From JBGSKY01 sp041740995 (GTDB taxonomy: Bacteria > Planctomycetota > Planctomycetia > Pirellulales > Pirellulaceae): DNA of 64,000 bases. Positions 47,500 to 55,970 of this stretch are shown here, in pieces. The translations under genes were made by a program, and so were the position numbers. The notes under the pieces were generated by a model, which searched no databases, was not told the origin of the DNA, and worked only from the letters and a program-made list of their open reading frames with translations. The DNA lies in the NCBI GenBank assembly GCA_041740995.1, contig JBGSKY010000236.1, forward strand, positions 1 to 64,000, written 5' to 3'. How positions within the stretch are numbered: position 1 is the stretch's first letter; the number at the start of each line of letters is the position of its first letter.

Positions 47500-48309
47500 A
47501 TGAAGTTATCACAATTCGAAGCGTATTTACTGCAACACGTGCCTCTTAATCTGGCCGAAGTTTGGGACAATGTCGGCTTGTTGATTGGCAGACGCGGTTC
47601 ATCCATTCATCGCGTCATGACCACGCTGGACGTTACGGCGGCGACGCTTCAGGAAGCGATTGCTGGACGAGCGGATTTAATTTTGACTCACCATCCCTTG
47701 CCGTTTCACGCTACCAAACGGATCACCGACGATGATCTTGCTGGCGAACTGATTTGCACGGCATTGCAAAATCAAATTCAGATCTATAGTCTCCATACTG
47801 CGTGGGATAATGCTGAAGGTGGTATAAACGATCAACTGGCGAACTTACTCAAACTAGAATGCGTCGAAGCGATCGTGCCAGCAAAATCGACCAGTCCCGG
47901 TGCTGAGAAAGCTGGCAGCGGTCGATGCGGGCGTTTTTCAACGCCAGTGAGCTTGTCTGATCTCGTTGGTCGGTTGAGTTCAAGCATTGATGCGATTCAG
48001 CCGCGATCCAACGTTTCAATGTCGCACGTTGTTAAGACAGTTGGGATTTGCTGCGGTAGTGGCGGTTCGATGTTATCTAAGTTCGTCGAGCGCCAATCGA
48101 CGGGGCAACGAATCGACGTATTAGTGACGGGCGAAGCGACCTATCACCAATGCTTGGAAGCGGCCGCGTACGGCATCGCGATTTTAATGCTAGGCCATCA
48201 TTGCAGCGAGCGCTTTGCGATGCAAAACCTTGCTTCAAAGATTAAGGAATGGATGCCCGGAATCGAATGCTGGGCAAGTTTATCAGACCAAAACGTAATC
48301 ACTCGCTGA
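47500..48309 (+). CDS. Nif3-like dinuclear metal centre protein
   Basis: The 269-residue protein belongs to the Nif3/YbgI (DUF34) family. WDNVGLLIG near the start, DLILTHHPLPFH with two metal-binding His residues, a middle segment HTAWDNAEGGIND, and GEATYHQCLEA plus MLGHHCSE near the end supply the di-metal site. Members are often labelled GTP cyclohydrolase I type 2, but that activity is not general and the true role is unsettled. The ATG at 47500 is preferred over the TTG three codons earlier. It may be co-transcribed with tsaC/sua5. Confidence 0.93.
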   Translation: MKLSQFEAYLLQHVPLNLAEVWDNVGLLIGRRGSSIHRVMTTLDVTAATLQEAIAGRADLILTHHPLPFHATKRITDDDLAGELICTALQNQIQIYSLHTAWDNAEGGINDQLANLLKLECVEAIVPAKSTSPGAEKAGSGRCGRFSTPVSLSDLVGRLSSSIDAIQPRSNVSMSHVVKTVGICCGSGGSMLSKFVERQSTGQRIDVLVTGEATYHQCLEAAAYGIAILMLGHHCSERFAMQNLASKIKEWMPGIECWASLSDQNVITR

Positions 48310-48382
48310 GCCTGCGATGAAGCGTTCTTGAGTAGACTGATAGCACAGAGTTTCAATTTTTCACTTATCCAAAAGCAACAAC

Positions 48383-49081
48383 ATGGGATCTAGTCTTAAC
48401 AAAATCGTCTTGGTCGGTTTTCTTTTAGCGAGCAGTGTCACTCATTCGGCAATCGTCGTAGCTCAATCTGCCGCATTGACAGTTGATACGGTACGTCCAA
48501 ATTCGCAAGGTGAGATGATTTTTGACGGCAAGACGTTGGAAGGCTGGGAAACAATCTCCGCCGACCACGAGTGGTGGTCAGTTCAAGATGGCATTTTGAC
48601 TGGCGGTTCCATCGGTTTAAAAGAGAAAGTTCCTCATAATACATTCCTATCAACGAAAAAATCTTACGCTGACTTTGAGCTGACGTTGAAAATTCGCATC
48701 CGTGGCAGCGAAGGTTTTGTGAATTCGGGCGTTCAGATTCGCAGTCAACGTGTACCCGATAGTTTTGAAATGAGCGGCTATCAAGTCGACGTCGGGCTAG
48801 GGTGGTGGGGTAAACTATATGATGAATCACGCCGCAACAAGGTTATCGCTGAGCCGGTCGATCCGGCTGCACTAAATTCCGTAATCGCGGTTGAGGACTG
48901 GAACGAATATCGAATTCTCGCCAAAGGAAAACGGATCCAGAGCTGGATCAACGGTGTGCCGGCGATCGACTACATTGAAAGCGACTCGACAATTCCTCTC
49001 GATGGAAAAATTGCCTTACAAGTGCACGGCGACGGAATCACGATGGTCGAGTTCAAGGATATTGTATTACTGCAAAAATAA
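48383..49081 (+). CDS. Secreted DUF1080 (3-keto-disaccharide hydrolase-type) protein
   Basis: The 232-residue protein has a signal peptide (IVLVGFLLASSVTHSAIVVA). One concanavalin-like DUF1080 domain follows: IFDGKTLEGWE, VQDGILTGGS, FELTLKIRIRG, NSGVQIRSQ, GYQVDVG, WNEYRILAKG, and a VEFKDIVL end strand. Related domains bind or cleave sugars; some are described as 3-keto-glycoside hydrolases, which would suit work with Gfo/Idh/MocA oxidoreductases. It stands alone between the Nif3-like gene and a leftward acyltransferase. Confidence 0.92.
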   Translation: MGSSLNKIVLVGFLLASSVTHSAIVVAQSAALTVDTVRPNSQGEMIFDGKTLEGWETISADHEWWSVQDGILTGGSIGLKEKVPHNTFLSTKKSYADFELTLKIRIRGSEGFVNSGVQIRSQRVPDSFEMSGYQVDVGLGWWGKLYDESRRNKVIAEPVDPAALNSVIAVEDWNEYRILAKGKRIQSWINGVPAIDYIESDSTIPLDGKIALQVHGDGITMVEFKDIVLLQK

Positions 49082-49159
49082 TTTAGACGGCTTCTTGAAC
49101 GATAAGGCTGCTGGTCTAAGTTTGCGTCAAAAATTCAAAAATGCCTTAGCACTTCTTCG

Positions 49160-50230
49160 TTAGGCACCGATCAACAACCTCGAACGTTTTCCTAAAACCG
49201 CACGCAGTGTGGCGAGGAAGGCGAGTGTAATAAGCGTCGAGATAGTTGCAGTGATCAAGATGCGGCCGGGCATCTCAAACGCTTCGAAATAGCGGAATTG
49301 ACGATGGCAAAACTCCACGAAGACTATGTGAGTCAAATAGATCCCGTAAGACCATTCGCTGAGCAAACGTATAAACGACCATTGAATATTGCTCGCGATA
49401 GAGACGTGCAACGCAAAAACGAGCAACAGGTAGACGTGAACGGAGATTAGCAACTCACGCCAGTGTAGATCTCGATCAATAGGAGCGATCGCTAAAACGA
49501 GAGCGGTGTCGATAATGACCAAGCCGCTCGCCGCGCTCAGCGGAAGAGATCCAATTATTCGGCGTATTGGTGTGTACCATAGAGATACGACCCAACCAGT
49601 CAGAAAAGGAACAGTATGGATAAATGGTGATCGCAACATTGATCCAAACGATTTCGTCGGAAAAAACATTGCTGGCCAAGTCAGAATTGTCGCGATATAC
49701 AACGCTAAGCTCAAAAGCCACAAGCCGATCACCAACGATCGACTTGCAAAACGAAGCATTGCGCCGAACACGTAGAGGTAGCAAATGACGAAGACGAAAT
49801 AGTAGATGCCGTGTGTTTCGCAGAAGAACAGCGACTTAATAATTCGGCCCACTGATTGACGATCATCGGTGAATAATAATCGAGTCGCTATCCAGTACGC
49901 TGAGCAGATCCAGTAAGGTGGGAGAATTCGCGAAGCCGATTTGTACAGCAGTTGCGAAGTGGGAATGTCGGTCGATTTTACGAACAGAAATCCGGCTGCG
50001 AATAAGAACCATGGGACTGCGAATCGAGTCCAATCGGTAAGGAAAGATTCAATAGATGATCGTTCCTTAAAAAACGTATCGCTTAGCGAATGAATGACCA
50101 CCACTACAACGATCGCGATCGCTTTTATGAAGTCAATTTCGGAGAACCGTTCGCGTTTGGAATTCGATTCGCGAGACTGCGAATCTTGACGATCCTGCAG
50201 AACCTTGGATCGATCTGCCACTTCTCCCAT
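49160..50230 (-). CDS. Acyltransferase 3 family membrane protein
   Basis: The 356-residue protein begins with about 30 polar residues, then the family motif (SEIDFIKAIAIVVVVVIHSL) with the His of the active site. Around ten membrane helices follow, with WFLFAAGFLF early and a SYGIYLTHI motif near the end. Such proteins O-acylate sugars, lipids or peptides at the inner membrane using acyl-CoA. The substrate cannot be told and no sugar cluster is adjacent. The terminal part (VLGKRSRLLIGA) looks intact. Confidence 0.9.
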   Translation of the reverse strand: MGEVADRSKVLQDRQDSQSRESNSKRERFSEIDFIKAIAIVVVVVIHSLSDTFFKERSSIESFLTDWTRFAVPWFLFAAGFLFVKSTDIPTSQLLYKSASRILPPYWICSAYWIATRLLFTDDRQSVGRIIKSLFFCETHGIYYFVFVICYLYVFGAMLRFASRSLVIGLWLLSLALYIATILTWPAMFFPTKSFGSMLRSPFIHTVPFLTGWVVSLWYTPIRRIIGSLPLSAASGLVIIDTALVLAIAPIDRDLHWRELLISVHVYLLLVFALHVSIASNIQWSFIRLLSEWSYGIYLTHIVFVEFCHRQFRYFEAFEMPGRILITATISTLITLAFLATLRAVLGKRSRLLIGA

Positions 50231-50480
50231 AATTAATCTTCGCCGCCTTCAGTCTCGCAAAACTTCCTTGTGACATCGTTCGTTTTAGCGAAAACGCAAT
50301 TTCCAGGTCAAGCGGCATCGCCCGGCTGCTTGGATTTTGACCAGGGGCCTGTTTGATCGATCTCGACACTGATCAACTTCTTTAGGTATAGCCAAAAGAC
50401 TTGATCGTCGCGTTGCGGCAAGGAAGAATTCTTGTCCGCTAGTTTTTTACTTCACGGAATCGGAAGATCGCAGGTTGCCG

Positions 50481-50966
50481 ATGAAAAATAGAACCGTCGC
50501 GGTCGCGGCGCAAATTTTGGCAGTTGCCGGTTTCGTTTGCCCGATGATCGGATGTGCTGGCGGTCGCTACAACGCCGCCCCCGTCAACAATCCATACGCG
50601 TCGCCGACCGGACAGGTCTTGCCGCCGGGCGCTTATGGCACTGCGCCACCCAATGTGGTTTTGCCTAGTGGCATGGCTTCACCAACAGCCGCAGTTTATC
50701 CGAGCGGTATGCCCAACGACTTGCCGTTTGCCTATCCAATTGGTACTGACCCGGCGGCTATGACCACACCAACGCTGCCTTCTGGGAATGTCGCCCCGCA
50801 GTCAGTTGGATTTGCCGTCGCACCGTCGTTGGCAACTGGGCAAGTCTATCCATCAGCTCAACCGCTGCAGTATTCAAATGTGCCCAGTCAACCGGTCGGA
50901 ACCTCCGTCGGAGTCCCGCTCAATCAGCTCTACCACACCAAGCCGCTATTTGATTTTGGCCGGTGA
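50481..50966 (+). CDS. Small Pro/Ala-rich lipoprotein of unknown function
   Basis: The 161-residue protein has a lipoprotein signal (VAVAAQILAVAGFVCPMIGC) with the acylated Cys at 25. The remainder is low in charge and rich in Pro, Ala, Val, Gly and Tyr, with repeating short patterns such as LPSG, YPSG and AVYPSG. No family is recognised. The start is ATG 50481; a TTG two codons earlier is in frame. It is probably anchored in a membrane or wall-facing surface. The next gene is leftward and overlaps nothing. Confidence 0.72.
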   Translation: MKNRTVAVAAQILAVAGFVCPMIGCAGGRYNAAPVNNPYASPTGQVLPPGAYGTAPPNVVLPSGMASPTAAVYPSGMPNDLPFAYPIGTDPAAMTTPTLPSGNVAPQSVGFAVAPSLATGQVYPSAQPLQYSNVPSQPVGTSVGVPLNQLYHTKPLFDFGR

Positions 50967-51000
50967 TCGAGCGTGCGGATTGAAGTGCTGCATCGTAGTA

Positions 51001-51405
51001 TTAATTCATCGCTGCGCCGGCCACACCGACGATCAACAGAACGATCACTACCAAGAGAATCACTGCTAGGAAAATCAATCCAATCAGAGCCAAAACACCG
51101 GCGATTGTAAAATATTTCGCCAGGTCTTTTGACGTTTCGTAGTACAGACGTTGATCGTTCGTCTGGCGGCTAAGCTCCAAGTTCTCAGCGGCTCGTTTCA
51201 GGATGATGCCCATCCAAATCGGAAGCCAGCCAATGATGATTCCGGAGATCGTCAAGCATTGAATTACGCCGCCAACGATTGTGACCCAAGCCAGCAATTT
51301 GATCCAGCCAGCCGCTTCTACCAGCGGTTGCATGACGCTTACTCCAGCCGCTCCAACGCGGGGCGGAGCGGTTTGGTTTTCGACGGCGTATGGGTTTTGC
51401 GACAC
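51001..51405 (-). CDS. Small membrane protein (DUF5362-like)
   Basis: The 134-residue protein has a polar N-terminus (MSQNPYAVENQTAPPRVG), then two hydrophobic segments around GWIKLLAWVTIVGGVIQCL and IIIGWLPIWMGI, a charged loop (RAAENLELSRQTNDQRLYYE) and a long hydrophobic C-terminus (GVLALIGLIFLAVILLVVIV). The arrangement resembles DUF5362 proteins, but that is a recollection of the layout, not a confirmed match. No function is known. Confidence 0.7.
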   Translation of the reverse strand: MSQNPYAVENQTAPPRVGAAGVSVMQPLVEAAGWIKLLAWVTIVGGVIQCLTISGIIIGWLPIWMGIILKRAAENLELSRQTNDQRLYYETSKDLAKYFTIAGVLALIGLIFLAVILLVVIVLLIVGVAGAAMN

Positions 51406-51537
51406 TTGGCGGACTCCTAAAAACTGAATTGAACTACTTGGCGATTTGACAGAAGCGAGTACAAAGTTGGCAGTGTTTGCTTGATGCAGGCTTGGTTAAA
51501 AATGGCTCGTTCGACTTTTAATGGATAAAACCCAAAA

Positions 51538-51900
51538 ATGCCTCAACTGACTGTCGAAAATGTCGGCACCTTCGAAATCGAAGCTGGAAAACGGCTGGTA
51601 AACGCCCTTCGGCAAGAAGCGGGGATCGATCAACTGCATGCTTGCGGTGGAAAATCCCGTTGTACCACCTGTCGCGTGGAATTTGTATCCGGCGAACCGA
51701 CAAAAATGACTGCCGCCGAAAAAGCAACCTTGGCGGCAAAAAATGCCAGCGGCGTTCGGCTAAGCTGCCAAGTGTTGTGCGAATCCGATATGACGGTTCG
51801 CGTCATCAGCCGATTTGAGGGAAGTGGCCGTAAGGACAGCGGATCGCCAGTGGCCGATCATCTAGAGCCTGAACCAGTCCAATGGGTGACCAAGGATTGA
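51538..51900 (+). CDS. 2Fe-2S ferredoxin
   Basis: The 120-residue protein has the plant-type [2Fe-2S] fold. CGGKSRCTTC supplies three cluster cysteines (C-x5-C-x2-C) and RLSCQVLC supplies the fourth, with one extra Cys nearby. About 25 polar residues extend beyond the fold. It transfers single electrons; the partner enzyme is not in the window. The ATG at 51538 begins directly with the first strand (PQLTVENVGTFEI). Confidence 0.92.
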   Translation: MPQLTVENVGTFEIEAGKRLVNALRQEAGIDQLHACGGKSRCTTCRVEFVSGEPTKMTAAEKATLAAKNASGVRLSCQVLCESDMTVRVISRFEGSGRKDSGSPVADHLEPEPVQWVTKD

Positions 51901-51939
51901 TTGCGAACTGATTTGCAGTCCCAGTACTGTCTTGTTGAC

Positions 51940-51955
51940 ATGACGCAAGCGTCAT
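51940..51955. promoter_or_regulatory. Palindrome upstream of pyrH
   Basis: ATGACGC-AA-GCGTCAT is a perfect 7-bp inverted repeat, 37 bp before the pyrH ATG and 40 bp after the ferredoxin stop. A TTGACA (51935-51940) abuts it, so an operator in a pyrH promoter is possible, although no good -10 is at the right distance. Confidence 0.35.
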
Positions 51956-51991
51956 CCTGCAAGCTTCTCTATTCCATCGTTTTTCAAGACT

Positions 51992-52753
51992 ATGAATTCA
52001 ACCGACCCGATTCCTCCCCATTACAAACGTGTCATCTTGAAGCTGTCGGGCGAAAGTCTTGCTCACAGTGGCCAGCGCGGCATCAATATGGACGAAGTCG
52101 CGACCATTGCTCGACAGATTAAAACAGCTCACGAGCTTGGTTGTCAGATGGCGGTTGTCGTGGGCGGAGGCAACATACTTCGTGGCGCCCAATTCAAGGG
52201 CAGTGCTGGCGAGACGATTCAGGAAGCAACCGCACACTACATGGGAATGCTCGCAACCGTGATCAACGCGTTGGCCATGCAAGACGCGCTTGAGTCGATT
52301 GGCTGTACAACCCGAGTGATGTCGGCCATTCGCATGGATGGCGTGGCGGAAACGTTTATTCGTCGACGCGCGATTCGCCACTTGGAAAAACGTCGCATCG
52401 TTATCTTGGCCGCAGGCACTGGCGGGCCATTCGTAACAACCGACACGGCCGCTGCCCAGCGCGGTTTGGAGCTTGATGCGGACATCGTTTTGAAAGCAAC
52501 GCGGGTTGATGGCGTTTACAGCGAAGACCCAGAAAAGAATCCGCACGCAGTCCTTTACCGTGAGTTGGATTACGACACCGTGATCGAAAAAGATTTGAAG
52601 GTCATGGATTCAACTGCTATTGCCCAATGCCGAACGCACAAGCTGCCGATCCTGATTTTTAACTTCAAAAAGGACGGTAACATCGTCAAAGCGATCAGTG
52701 GGCAAAAGGTTGGGACGCTGATCAGTCCACGCGAAGCAGCGACTGTAACGTAA
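51992..52753 (+). CDS. pyrH: UMP kinase PyrH
   Basis: The 253-residue protein is a bacterial UMP kinase of the amino-acid-kinase fold, converting UMP to UDP in the cytoplasm. RVILKLSGESL is the phosphate-binding Lys motif, VVVGGGNILRG follows, and TDTAAAQRGLELDADIVLKATRVDGVY is the nucleotide and UMP region. The end stretch (NIVKAISGQKVGTLI) is typical. The ATG at 51992 begins about a dozen residues before the core. frr follows 107 bp downstream, a common pairing; rpsB and tsf, often upstream, are not here. Confidence 0.96.
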   Translation: MNSTDPIPPHYKRVILKLSGESLAHSGQRGINMDEVATIARQIKTAHELGCQMAVVVGGGNILRGAQFKGSAGETIQEATAHYMGMLATVINALAMQDALESIGCTTRVMSAIRMDGVAETFIRRRAIRHLEKRRIVILAAGTGGPFVTTDTAAAQRGLELDADIVLKATRVDGVYSEDPEKNPHAVLYRELDYDTVIEKDLKVMDSTAIAQCRTHKLPILIFNFKKDGNIVKAISGQKVGTLISPREAATVT

Positions 52754-52761
52754 CCAGAATC

Positions 52762-52770
52762 TGTTATAAT
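52762..52770 (+). promoter_or_regulatory. Extended -10 promoter upstream of frr
   Basis: TGTTATAAT matches the extended -10 consensus TGnTATAAT exactly and lies between the pyrH stop and frr, about 90 bp before the frr ATG. It suggests frr can be transcribed independently of pyrH. The -35 region is weak. Confidence 0.5.
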
Positions 52771-52860
52771 TTAGGGCGAGCAACGATTGCCGCATTACGT
52801 AGTTAATGGTTGTATCGCAAGTTTGCCAATTGCAATTAGTCAACGCTTAGGAAAACAGCT

Positions 52861-53424
52861 ATGAGTATCGAAGAAGTACTAGTGGATGCCGAGGAACGGA
52901 TGGAGAAAGCCGTTGCGGTTTTGAAAAACAATCTGGCTGGAATTCGAACTGGTCGCGCGACGCCCGGTTTGGTCGATTCCGTTAAAGTGACCGTCTACGG
53001 TTCGCAAAGCCCGCTGAAACAATTGGCTAGCGTTGGCGCACCTGAGCCAAGCCAGTTAGTGATTCGCCCATTCGATCCAAGCACAATCAAGGAAATCGAG
53101 AAAGCGATTGTGGCTAGCGAGTTGGGATTGAATCCTCAAAATGATGGTCGGATCATCCGCATCAACATTCCACCATTGTCAACTGATGTTCGCAAAAAAC
53201 TGGTAACGCGCATCAAGGATCTAGCTGAAGAAGCCCGGATCAGCATTCGTTCGATTCGTCGCGACTCCAACAAAGCGATCGAGACTGAAGAGAAGGAAAA
53301 GACAATCAGCGAAGACGACCGCGATCGCACCAAGGAAGAAATTCAAGAGCTGACCAAGAAGTACGAAAACGAGGTGACAGAACTCGCCAGGTCACGCGAA
53401 ACCGACGTCATGGAAGAAGGCTAA
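52861..53424 (+). CDS. frr: Ribosome recycling factor
   Basis: The 187-residue protein has the usual RRF length. It acts with EF-G to split post-termination ribosomes. The sequence runs through the helical domain I and beta domain II: AVAVLKNNLAGIRTGRATPGLV, VTVYGSQSPLKQLASVGAPEP, RPFDPSTIKEIEKAI, GLNPQNDGRIIRINIPPLS. The C-terminal helices are rich in Glu, Asp and Lys. The ATG at 52861 is secure from alignment with the family start. Confidence 0.96.
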   Translation: MSIEEVLVDAEERMEKAVAVLKNNLAGIRTGRATPGLVDSVKVTVYGSQSPLKQLASVGAPEPSQLVIRPFDPSTIKEIEKAIVASELGLNPQNDGRIIRINIPPLSTDVRKKLVTRIKDLAEEARISIRSIRRDSNKAIETEEKEKTISEDDRDRTKEEIQELTKKYENEVTELARSRETDVMEEG

Positions 53425-53482
53425 CACTGCCGCAGCCGCGCTCGTCCGCGGCGCGAAATCTACGTTCGCAAGTCCGAAGATC

Positions 53483-53896
53483 ATGCGTCAAGCTTTTGTC
53501 GAACTTTGGATTCGAACTCTCACCAAGTTCGATCTTTGTACGTTGATCGAAGAAGTTAAGCGAGGTGATACGACAGCGAGGGAGCGGGCGGTCTGTTTCG
53601 TAAATTCCGAAAGTTTTGGAATCTGGCACAACCGCGCTCGTGCGAAACTGTGTCGGCATTTCAAGAACCATCCGCCGATGGACAACGAGCGTGATCAGAT
53701 GGTAAAAGTCGTCGTCGGTCGGTTGATTTCTGGACGATTCGCTCAGCAATTTAAAGATCAGCTTTCGATGGCCATTCGATTTGCTCCTTCGCAACTACAA
53801 CAGGCTGCTCTGGTCGCACAAGGATCGGACCGTGAATATGTTAGAAACTACTCAGCTTGGGTACTACGTAAGCTCCAGTCGACTTCGATTTCTTGA
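53483..53896 (+). CDS. Hypothetical helical protein downstream of frr
   Basis: The 137-residue predicted protein is mostly helical, with many Arg, Gln and aromatic residues (FVELWIRTLTKFDL, RDQMVKVVVGRLISGRF, YVRNYSAWVLRKL). No signal peptide or family is seen. It starts 58 bp after frr on the same strand and may be a tail gene of that transcript. A competing leftward frame covers much of it but has a less protein-like composition. Confidence 0.55.
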   Translation: MRQAFVELWIRTLTKFDLCTLIEEVKRGDTTARERAVCFVNSESFGIWHNRARAKLCRHFKNHPPMDNERDQMVKVVVGRLISGRFAQQFKDQLSMAIRFAPSQLQQAALVAQGSDREYVRNYSAWVLRKLQSTSIS

Positions 53897-53992
53897 CTCG
53901 GTAAACTTTTTATTGCTGTATTGATTCACGACGTCAATCCAAGCTTTGGACGGCGATTAAGTTTTCTCTCTAGGGTAAATAGTTTTCCAATC

Positions 53993-54484
53993 ATGGATAA
54001 TGCTGACACGCGAACGTCGGACGGTTATCGACTTGTAAGGCTTAGGTCGATTGACGAATACAAAGCTGAAGTTTTGCGTATTGGTCACGCTGCCGAATCC
54101 AGCCAGCTCAAATCGACCGGCAATTGGAGCGCAGGCCAGATCATGTCGCATCTCGCGAATTGGATCAGCTATCCATACGAAGGATTTCCGATTCGTCAGG
54201 CGCCGTTTTTCGTACGGTGGATGCTCCGTTTTCAGCTTCGAAAGATGTTGCGATCGGGAATGCCGCGGGGCGTCCGTATTCCTGGTGTGAAAGGTGGTAC
54301 GGTGGGTGCTGAGGACATTGCGACCGCCGACGCCGCTAGCCGATTGCTTGTCGCGATCGATCGGTTGCAGAGCGATGAGGAGGCGCCATTTGATAGTCCC
54401 GCATTTGGAAAAATGTCGCACGAAGATCGTATTTTGCTAAATCTTCGACATGCCGAGCTTCATCTTGGGTTTCTGAGCTACTAG
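53993..54484 (+). CDS. DUF1569 (DinB-like) protein
   Basis: The 163-residue predicted protein begins at ATG 53993 (MDNADTRTSDGYRLVRL); the frame opens at 53921, but the earlier residues look untranslated. It has the DUF1569 features: GNWSAGQIMSHLANWISYPYEG early, with a His in the position of DinB metal ligands, and HEDRILLNLRHAELHLGFL at the end with two further His residues, giving a likely three-His site. The DinB/YfiT superfamily acts on thiols or other small molecules; the specific reaction is unknown. Confidence 0.82.
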   Translation: MDNADTRTSDGYRLVRLRSIDEYKAEVLRIGHAAESSQLKSTGNWSAGQIMSHLANWISYPYEGFPIRQAPFFVRWMLRFQLRKMLRSGMPRGVRIPGVKGGTVGAEDIATADAASRLLVAIDRLQSDEEAPFDSPAFGKMSHEDRILLNLRHAELHLGFLSY

Positions 54485-54622
54485 ATTCTAGCTTGCTTGC
54501 CGCAAAGTCATCTTGACGTTCGCTCGCGGGGCTCGATAGATTCCCAGGGCTACCGTGACGATGGATCGTCGGCGGAAATCGCTGGGTAAAAGTTGAACCC
54601 CAAGCTCAAGGATGAAATTCGC

Positions 54623-55801
54623 ATGAAAGTTACCACACCAACACGTCCAACCACTGCGGTGCCTCTCCTGGACGTCAATCGCGGCAACCAAGAGTTGCGC
54701 GAGGAAATCCTGCAAGCCATTACGGCGGTCGTTGACAGCGGTCGATTCCTCAATGGTCCGCAAGTTGGTGAACTGGAGTGCCAAGTCGCTGGAGTTTGCC
54801 AGACGAAGCATGCAATCGGATGCGCCTCAGGCAGCGACGCATTGTTACTTGCTCTAATGGCTCTCAACATTGGTCCTGGCGACGAAGTTATTTTGCCTAG
54901 CTTTACGTTCTTCGCGACAGCTTCGTGTGTTGAACGTTTAGGTGCGAAAATTGTTTTTGCCGACATCGATCCAACGACCTACAACGTTTCACCGGAGCAC
55001 GTTGCGTCGCTGATCACCAGCAAGACCCGTGCGATCATTGCCGTGCATTTGTTCGGTCAGTGTGCGGCGATGGACGAGCTGTGCAAGCTGGGCGATCGCT
55101 ATGGCGTTTCGATCATAGAAGATGCTGCACAAGCGATCGGAGCCTCGTACGCCAACAAAGCGGCGTGCAGTTGGGGAACGATCGGCTGTCTGAGTTTTTA
55201 TCCTACAAAGAATCTTGGCGGTTATGGCGACGGAGGCATGTTGACATGTCACGACGACATGACCGCTGCTCGGTTACGTTTGCTCGCCTCACATGGCATG
55301 CAACCGCGATACCATCATCGCGAAGTTGGTATCAATTCGCGGCTTGATACGATTCAAGCGGCTGTGTTAGGTGTCAAGCTGAATCGTTTGGACCAGTACA
55401 CTCGTGCCCGCCAAGCCAACGCAGCGCGTTATCGAGCGCTCTTTGCGTCGGCACAATTGGACGACATGTGTGAGTTGCCATCCCAAGATGTAAAGGCAGT
55501 TCACGTCTACAATCAGTTTGGTGTTCGCGTTCGAGATGGTTATCGAGACGCTTTGATTCAATTCTTGAACGCTCGAAAGATTGGTAACGAGGTTTACTAT
55601 CCAATTCCTCTACATCTGCAGCAATGTTTCCGGCACTTAGGTTACAGCGTCGGAGCGCTGCCAGAAACCGAGCGTGCGGCAAAAGAAATACTGCACTTGC
55701 CGATTTATCCAGAATTGATGATCGAAGAACAGCACACCGTTGTTGATACGATCGAGCAATATTACAGCACCGCATCAGCCTCGCTGCGTAAAGCGGCCTG
55801 A
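54623..55801 (+). CDS. DegT/DnrJ/EryC1/StrS-family aminotransferase
   Basis: The 392-residue PLP enzyme has the family layout: LDVNRGNQELREEI at the start, GCASGSDALLLALMAL as the phosphate-binding turn, PSFTFFATASCVERLGA, EDAAQAIGASY with the cofactor Asp, and SFYPTKNLGGYGDGG with the Schiff-base Lys at about residue 196. A late YPIPLHLQQCF segment is also typical. It makes amino sugars from keto-sugars or acts on related aldehydes. The ATG at 54623 is preferred over the TTG ten codons earlier. It precedes an O-methyltransferase on the same strand. No other sugar-nucleotide gene is visible, so the substrate is open. Confidence 0.93.
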   Translation: MKVTTPTRPTTAVPLLDVNRGNQELREEILQAITAVVDSGRFLNGPQVGELECQVAGVCQTKHAIGCASGSDALLLALMALNIGPGDEVILPSFTFFATASCVERLGAKIVFADIDPTTYNVSPEHVASLITSKTRAIIAVHLFGQCAAMDELCKLGDRYGVSIIEDAAQAIGASYANKAACSWGTIGCLSFYPTKNLGGYGDGGMLTCHDDMTAARLRLLASHGMQPRYHHREVGINSRLDTIQAAVLGVKLNRLDQYTRARQANAARYRALFASAQLDDMCELPSQDVKAVHVYNQFGVRVRDGYRDALIQFLNARKIGNEVYYPIPLHLQQCFRHLGYSVGALPETERAAKEILHLPIYPELMIEEQHTVVDTIEQYYSTASASLRKAA

Positions 55802-55970
55802 AGGTCGAAATGACCTTTGTGCTTGCGTTGGTATTCTCAAACAATTGCGTCGGCAAGAACGAATCAAATCGGCGCTTAGGTCGTGATGTCTGATTGTGCG
55901 AAACTTGCAAGCCTGCAATAAATTAGCTGATCGCTCGTTTATTAAGGGATTGCACATTTACCAAAATCAG

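Noticed and set aside
53408..53794. Leftward frame opposite the gene after frr
   Set aside because: It runs into the frr end, lacks a start signal, and its composition is less protein-like than the rightward frame.
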